A stretch of 64,000 nt of DNA from JANLYC01 sp963815445. Lineage in GTDB: Bacteria; Actinomycetota; Actinomycetes; Propionibacteriales; Nocardioidaceae. The position numbers and the translations under genes are program-made. The stretch spans positions 186,001-250,000 of the forward strand of contig CAWFGV010000006.1 of NCBI GenBank assembly GCA_963815445.1, given 5' to 3'. Positions 60,514 through 64,000 of the stretch are shown piece after piece. Numbering within the stretch: position 1 is the first letter of the stretch; the number at the start of each line of letters is the position of its first letter. The notes beneath the pieces are model-generated. The model did no database searches, was not told the origin of the DNA, and saw only the letters and a list, made by a program, of their open reading frames with translations.

Positions 60514-62217
60514 TCAGGTCCGTCCGGGCTCCGGTGTCGACTCCGCCCCGAGGAACTGCCCGGCCTTGGGCAGCGGCACGCCGGCGTCCGCGTAGTAGTC
60601 GGCCGCCGTCGTGTGGTCGGTTCCGGCGGGCGTCTTGAGCGCCCGCATGATCACCGTGAGGACGACCGCGACGATGACGTTGAGCACCAGAGCTGTGAGC
60701 GCGACGTACACCTTGGTGTCGCTGCCCGGGAGCTCCGCGAGCGAGCTTCCGAAGTGCTGCGTCGCCGGACTGGCCTGTTGGTAGGACACGACGGTCCCGT
60801 ACACCATGCCCGCGGCCCAGCCGGCCAGCAGGGCGTACTTGTGGAACCACCTGGTGTAGAGCCCGGCGACGATCGCGAGGAACGTCTGGAGGATCCAGAC
60901 GCCACCGAGCAGCTGCATGTTGATCGCGTTCTGCTTGTCGAGGGCGAGAACGAACAGCAGCGCACCGAACTTCACGACGAGCGACATGATCTTCGACGCC
61001 TGCGCCTCCTCGGCGTGAGATGCGTCCTTCTTGATGAACTCCTTGTAGATGTTGCGGGTGAACAGGTTCGCCGCTGCGATCGACATGATCGCCGAGGGGA
61101 CGAGCGCACCGATCGCGATGGCGGAGTACGCGATCCCGGCGAACCAGCTCGGGAAGTTGTCCTGGAAGAGGTGCGGCACAGCCAGCTGGGCGTTCGGCAG
61201 GCCGTCCTGCCCGATGACCTTGGTCCCGGCGGCGATGGCCGCGAAGCCCAGCAGTGCCAGCAGGCCGAGCAGCAGCGAGTACGCCGGCAGGATCGCGGCG
61301 TTGCGCCGGATCGTGTTGCGGCTCTTGCCGGAGAGCACGGCTGTGATCGAGTGCGGGTACATGAACAGGGCAAGGGCGGAGCCCAGGGCCAGTGACGCGT
61401 ACGCCCAGTAGCCCACCGGCCCACCCGAGCTGGGCACGAAGGTGCCCGTAGGTGCTCCGGTGTCCGGGTTCGTCGTGGCCATCTTTTCCTTGGCGGCGGT
61501 GAAGACCTCGCCGAAGCCCAGGTGGACACCGACCCAGATGATGGCGACGACGATCACCAGGTAGATCAGGGTGTCCTTGACGAACGCGATGAGCGCGGGG
61601 GCCCGGAGCCCGGACGAGTACGTGAACGCGGCGAGGACCGCGAAGGCGACGAACAGCGGGAGGTCGCGCACGAACCAGCTGCCCTCGGCGCCGAGCCCGA
61701 TCGTGTCGAGCACGGCCTCGATACCAACCAGCTGGAGCGCGATGTACGGCATGGTGGCCAGGATGCCCGTCACCGCCACGGCGAGTGACAGGCTGCGTGA
61801 GTCATAGCGGCCGCGGATGAAGTCGGCCGGTGTCACGTAACCCTTGGCGTGGGCGACGGACCACAGCCGCGGCATGAAGATGAAGATCAGTGGGTAGACC
61901 ACGATGGTGTAGGGCACGGCGAAGAAGCCGCTGATCGCGCCGGTCGCGTACATCGCCGCTGGGACCGCGACGAACGTGTACGCCGTGTAGAGATCTCCAC
62001 CGAGCAGGAACCACGTGGTGATCGTGCCGAAGCCGCGGCCGCCGAGCCCCCACTCGTTGAGGGAGGCCATCGACTCCGGTCGCCGCCATCGCGCCGCGTA
62101 GAAGCCGCCGGCCGTGACGACGATGAAGAAGAAGACGAGCACGCTCAGCGCGACGCCGTCGACGTTCGCCGCGAGCAGCTGGTCGTTCATGACGGTCCCG
62201 CTACCAGAGCTGCTCAT
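60514..62217 (-). CDS. sodium:solute symporter (monocarboxylate/acetate-like SSS family)
   Basis: A 567-residue transporter with about 13 predicted helices and SSS features such as GGRGFGTITTWFLLGGDLYT, ITPADF-like YVTPADFIRGRY and VPSAIMSIAAANLFTRNIY. The sub-family resembles MctP/ActP-type carriers of short monocarboxylates or keto acids. The start (ATG 62217) overlaps the stop of the DUF3311 gene. Its nearness to hppD might mean uptake of an aromatic keto acid, but that is a guess. Confidence 0.92.
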   Translation of the reverse strand: MSSSGSGTVMNDQLLAANVDGVALSVLVFFFIVVTAGGFYAARWRRPESMASLNEWGLGGRGFGTITTWFLLGGDLYTAYTFVAVPAAMYATGAISGFFAVPYTIVVYPLIFIFMPRLWSVAHAKGYVTPADFIRGRYDSRSLSLAVAVTGILATMPYIALQLVGIEAVLDTIGLGAEGSWFVRDLPLFVAFAVLAAFTYSSGLRAPALIAFVKDTLIYLVIVVAIIWVGVHLGFGEVFTAAKEKMATTNPDTGAPTGTFVPSSGGPVGYWAYASLALGSALALFMYPHSITAVLSGKSRNTIRRNAAILPAYSLLLGLLALLGFAAIAAGTKVIGQDGLPNAQLAVPHLFQDNFPSWFAGIAYSAIAIGALVPSAIMSIAAANLFTRNIYKEFIKKDASHAEEAQASKIMSLVVKFGALLFVLALDKQNAINMQLLGGVWILQTFLAIVAGLYTRWFHKYALLAGWAAGMVYGTVVSYQQASPATQHFGSSLAELPGSDTKVYVALTALVLNVIVAVVLTVIMRALKTPAGTDHTTAADYYADAGVPLPKAGQFLGAESTPEPGRT

Positions 62218-62447
62218 CGCTGGTCACCTCCGCGCGCCTTCTCGATCACCTTGAATGCGGTGAACGTGGAACCGGACGCGAGGAAGACCCACGCGAACTG
62301 GTACCAGTAGAAGAACGGGAAGCCCCACAGGTGGGGGTCCTCGCTGGCATAGATCGGCACGATCATCAACGCGAGCACCGGGATCGCGAGGAGGATGCCC
62401 ACGGTGACGAGCGTGGGGGTGGGCAGACGGTGGCGGTCCGTGGACAT
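62214..62447 (-). CDS. DUF3311 small membrane protein
   Basis: A 77-residue protein with two membrane helices (about 12-33 and 47-66) and the WGFPFFYWYQFAWVF segment typical of DUF3311. Such proteins are regularly encoded just before SSS symporters and are thought to be accessory subunits. AGGAGG lies five to six bases before the ATG, and the stop overlaps the symporter start (ATGA). Confidence 0.93.
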   Translation of the reverse strand: MSTDRHRLPTPTLVTVGILLAIPVLALMIVPIYASEDPHLWGFPFFYWYQFAWVFLASGSTFTAFKVIEKARGGDQR

Positions 62448-62476
62448 CGGTCCTCCTGGGGGTGGCAGGCGAGATC

Positions 62477-62505
62477 TGGCTAGGGGAACCCGAACAGTGG
62501 GTCAA
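62477..62505 (-). promoter_or_regulatory. possible promoter of the DUF3311-symporter operon
   Basis: Read on the minus strand, TTGACC (62500-62505) and TAGCCA (62477-62482) are 17 bases apart, about 30 bases before the DUF3311 start. The -10 is poor, so the call is tentative. Confidence 0.3.
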
Positions 62506-62599
62506 CCTAGTCCTCTGAAGCCTTCTCCGCCACCGTCACGTCGGCCCCTGGGCACGATCGGCAGATTCGCGGCGGCCCGAACCGTCGTATGGTGAAGCG

Positions 62600-64000
62600 A
62601 TGATGACAAATGCCGTCGTGGACAGCTCGGTCGTGGTCGAAGCGCTGAAGAGCCGACTGCCCAGCGGGTCGGTTGTCGTCGACGACGACGTGCTCGCGTC
62701 CTACAGCGTGGACCGGGCGATGTACTGCGCGGTGGGCAAGGCGCTGGCGCTGGTGCACGCCCGTTCGACGGCTGAGGTCCAGCACGTCATGCGCGTCGCC
62801 ACCGAGCATCGCGTGCCGGTCGTCCCGCAGGGCGCGCGCAGCGGCCTGTCCGGTGCCGCGAACGCCGTCGACGGCTGCATCCTGCTGAGCCTGGAGAAGA
62901 TGAACCAGGTCGTCGAGGTCGACGCGCCGAACCGCATCGTCGTGACGCAGCCCGGCATCTACAACGCCGACCTGTCCCGCCGGGTGGCCGAGGACGGCCT
63001 GTTCTACCCGCCGGACCCGTCGAGCTGGGAGTTCTGCTCGATCGGCGGCAACGTGTCCACCAACTCCGGTGGCCTCTGCTGCGTCAAGTACGGCGTCACG
63101 ACCGACTACGTGCTCGGACTTGAAGTCGTGCTTGCCGACGGACAGGTACTCCGCACCGGCCGGCGCACCGTGAAGGGCGTGGCCGGCTACGACCTGACCC
63201 GGCTCTTCGTGGGCAGCGAGGGCACGCTCGGTGTGATCACCGAGATCACCCTGCTCCTGCGACCCGCTACGGAGCGACCGCTCACGGTTGCAGCGGTCTA
63301 CGACTCGGCTGCCACGGCCGCGGAGGCGGTCTCGCGCGTGGTGCGGTGCGGCGTCGTGCCGTCGCTGCTGGAGTTCATGGACAGGGTGAGCGTGCACGCG
63401 GTCAACGAGGCGTTCAACATGGGCATCGCGCCCGAAGCAGGGGCTCTGGTGCTCGCCCAGTCCGATGCCGGCGGAGAGCGTGCGGCCGACGAGATCGCGA
63501 CCATCGCCAAGGTGTTGGAGGAGGCGGGCGCCATCGAGATCGCCGTTGCCGACGACCCGGCGGAGGGTGACCTGCTGCTGGCGGCCCGGCGCGAGGTGCT
63601 GACGGCGTTCGAGAAGCTCGGCACCACGATGATCGACGACGTGTGTGTGCCGCGCACCCGCCTGGCCGAGCTCGTCGAGCGGATCGAGCAGGTGTCGGCC
63701 GACTGTGGTCTCACCATCGGGGTGGTCGGTCACGCCGGGGACGGGAACTTCCATCCCACCGTGGTCTTCGACGGTCAGGATGCCGATCAGGTCGCCCGAG
63801 CGAAGCAGGCGTTCGACGACATCATGGTGATCAGTCTCGAGCTCGGCGGCACGATCACCGGCGAGCACGGCGTCGGCATCCTCAAGATGGCCCTGCTGGA
63901 ACGCGAGCTCGGAGACCTGTCACTGCGGGTGCACCGCGACATCAAGAAGGCGCTCGACCCGCTGTCCATCCTCAACCCGGGCAAGGTGTTCGCGCTGAAG
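62600..64000 (+). CDS. FAD-linked oxidase, GlcD/D-lactate dehydrogenase type, 3' end cut by window
   Basis: An open frame from ATG 62600 to the last base, 467 codons with no stop. It shows the FAD-binding PCMH fold (ALVHARSTAEVQHVMRVATEH, PVVPQGARSGLSGAANAVDG, SIGGNVSTNSGGLCCVKYGV, VGSEGTLGVITE) and the C-terminal cap with GVVGHAGDGNFHPTVVF and TGEHGVGILK. The ending LNPGKVFALK shows that only a few codons are missing. It oxidises a 2-hydroxy acid such as glycolate or lactate. TATGGT six bases before 62600 suggests a leaderless start there rather than at ATG 62603. It is divergent from the symporter operon. Confidence 0.93.
   Translation, partial: MMTNAVVDSSVVVEALKSRLPSGSVVVDDDVLASYSVDRAMYCAVGKALALVHARSTAEVQHVMRVATEHRVPVVPQGARSGLSGAANAVDGCILLSLEKMNQVVEVDAPNRIVVTQPGIYNADLSRRVAEDGLFYPPDPSSWEFCSIGGNVSTNSGGLCCVKYGVTTDYVLGLEVVLADGQVLRTGRRTVKGVAGYDLTRLFVGSEGTLGVITEITLLLRPATERPLTVAAVYDSAATAAEAVSRVVRCGVVPSLLEFMDRVSVHAVNEAFNMGIAPEAGALVLAQSDAGGERAADEIATIAKVLEEAGAIEIAVADDPAEGDLLLAARREVLTAFEKLGTTMIDDVCVPRTRLAELVERIEQVSADCGLTIGVVGHAGDGNFHPTVVFDGQDADQVARAKQAFDDIMVISLELGGTITGEHGVGILKMALLERELGDLSLRVHRDIKKALDPLSILNPGKVFALK

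Overview
The window is a 64 kb piece of chromosome from a high-GC Gram-positive bacterium. Gene content points to an actinobacterium: Ku, a WS/DGAT acyltransferase, a giant NAD-dependent glutamate dehydrogenase, DUF3039, DUF2505 and DUF222 families, FtsEX with an M23 hydrolase, and a c-di-AMP riboswitch ahead of an NlpC/P60 gene. The closest feel is Nocardioidaceae (Nocardioides/Aeromicrobium-like), but that is an inference from protein style only. Coding density is high, starts are a mix of Shine-Dalgarno and apparently leaderless types, and there is no rRNA or tRNA; the only structural RNA gene is tmRNA.

Layout. 1-7.8 kb: end of a MinD/ParA-like ATPase gene, a membrane protein/lipoprotein pair, WS/DGAT, Ku, and the proline-catabolic dehydrogenase PruA. 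7.8-16.7 kb: small genes, tryptophan 2,3-dioxygenase, the 1623-residue glutamate dehydrogenase, and an ABC exporter pair. 16.7-19.7 kb: a LuxR-type ATPase regulator upstream of a DUF4242 gene. 20-29.9 kb: the translation/division block prfB ... ftsE-ftsX-M23 peptidase-smpB. It is interrupted by about 5 kb carrying a frameshifted DUF222/HNH gene, a hairpin-repeat block, a helical protein and a second ABC exporter.

29.9-36.7 kb: a frameshifted hydrolase, then a tightly overlapped four-gene operon (GAF-GAF histidine kinase/receiver, lone receiver, receiver-cyclase, PGM1-like ATP-grasp ligase), followed by ssrA. 36.7-40.8 kb looks accessory: a 193-bp element with IS6-like inverted repeats touching the tmRNA gene, a TetR/cupin divergent pair with a clear operator, a gene-poor remnant stretch, a methyltransferase and a redoxin-prolyl-hydroxylase fusion. 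40.8-50.3 kb: two beta-propeller-like exported proteins, a nickel/cobalt permease behind a Nur-like box, a GGDEF-EAL protein, a YeeE transporter, the c-di-AMP riboswitch with its NlpC/P60 gene, and a DUF3048 lipoprotein. 50.3-64 kb: malic enzyme, YqgE, a GH114-like protein, DUF3039, an M43 protease, an MFS exporter, a GAF-ANTAR regulator, a helicase, an Lrp regulator divergent from 4-hydroxyphenylpyruvate dioxygenase, a sodium:solute symporter with its DUF3311 partner, and a GlcD-type FAD oxidase cut by the window edge.

Themes. Amino-acid catabolism recurs (PruA, tryptophan dioxygenase, NAD-GDH, HPPD). Three genes carry frameshifts (DUF2505, DUF222/HNH, alpha/beta hydrolase), which are either real decay or uncorrected indels. 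The best candidates for something undescribed are the kinase-receiver-cyclase-ATP-grasp operon and the five-hairpin repeat array between 39-bp direct repeats.
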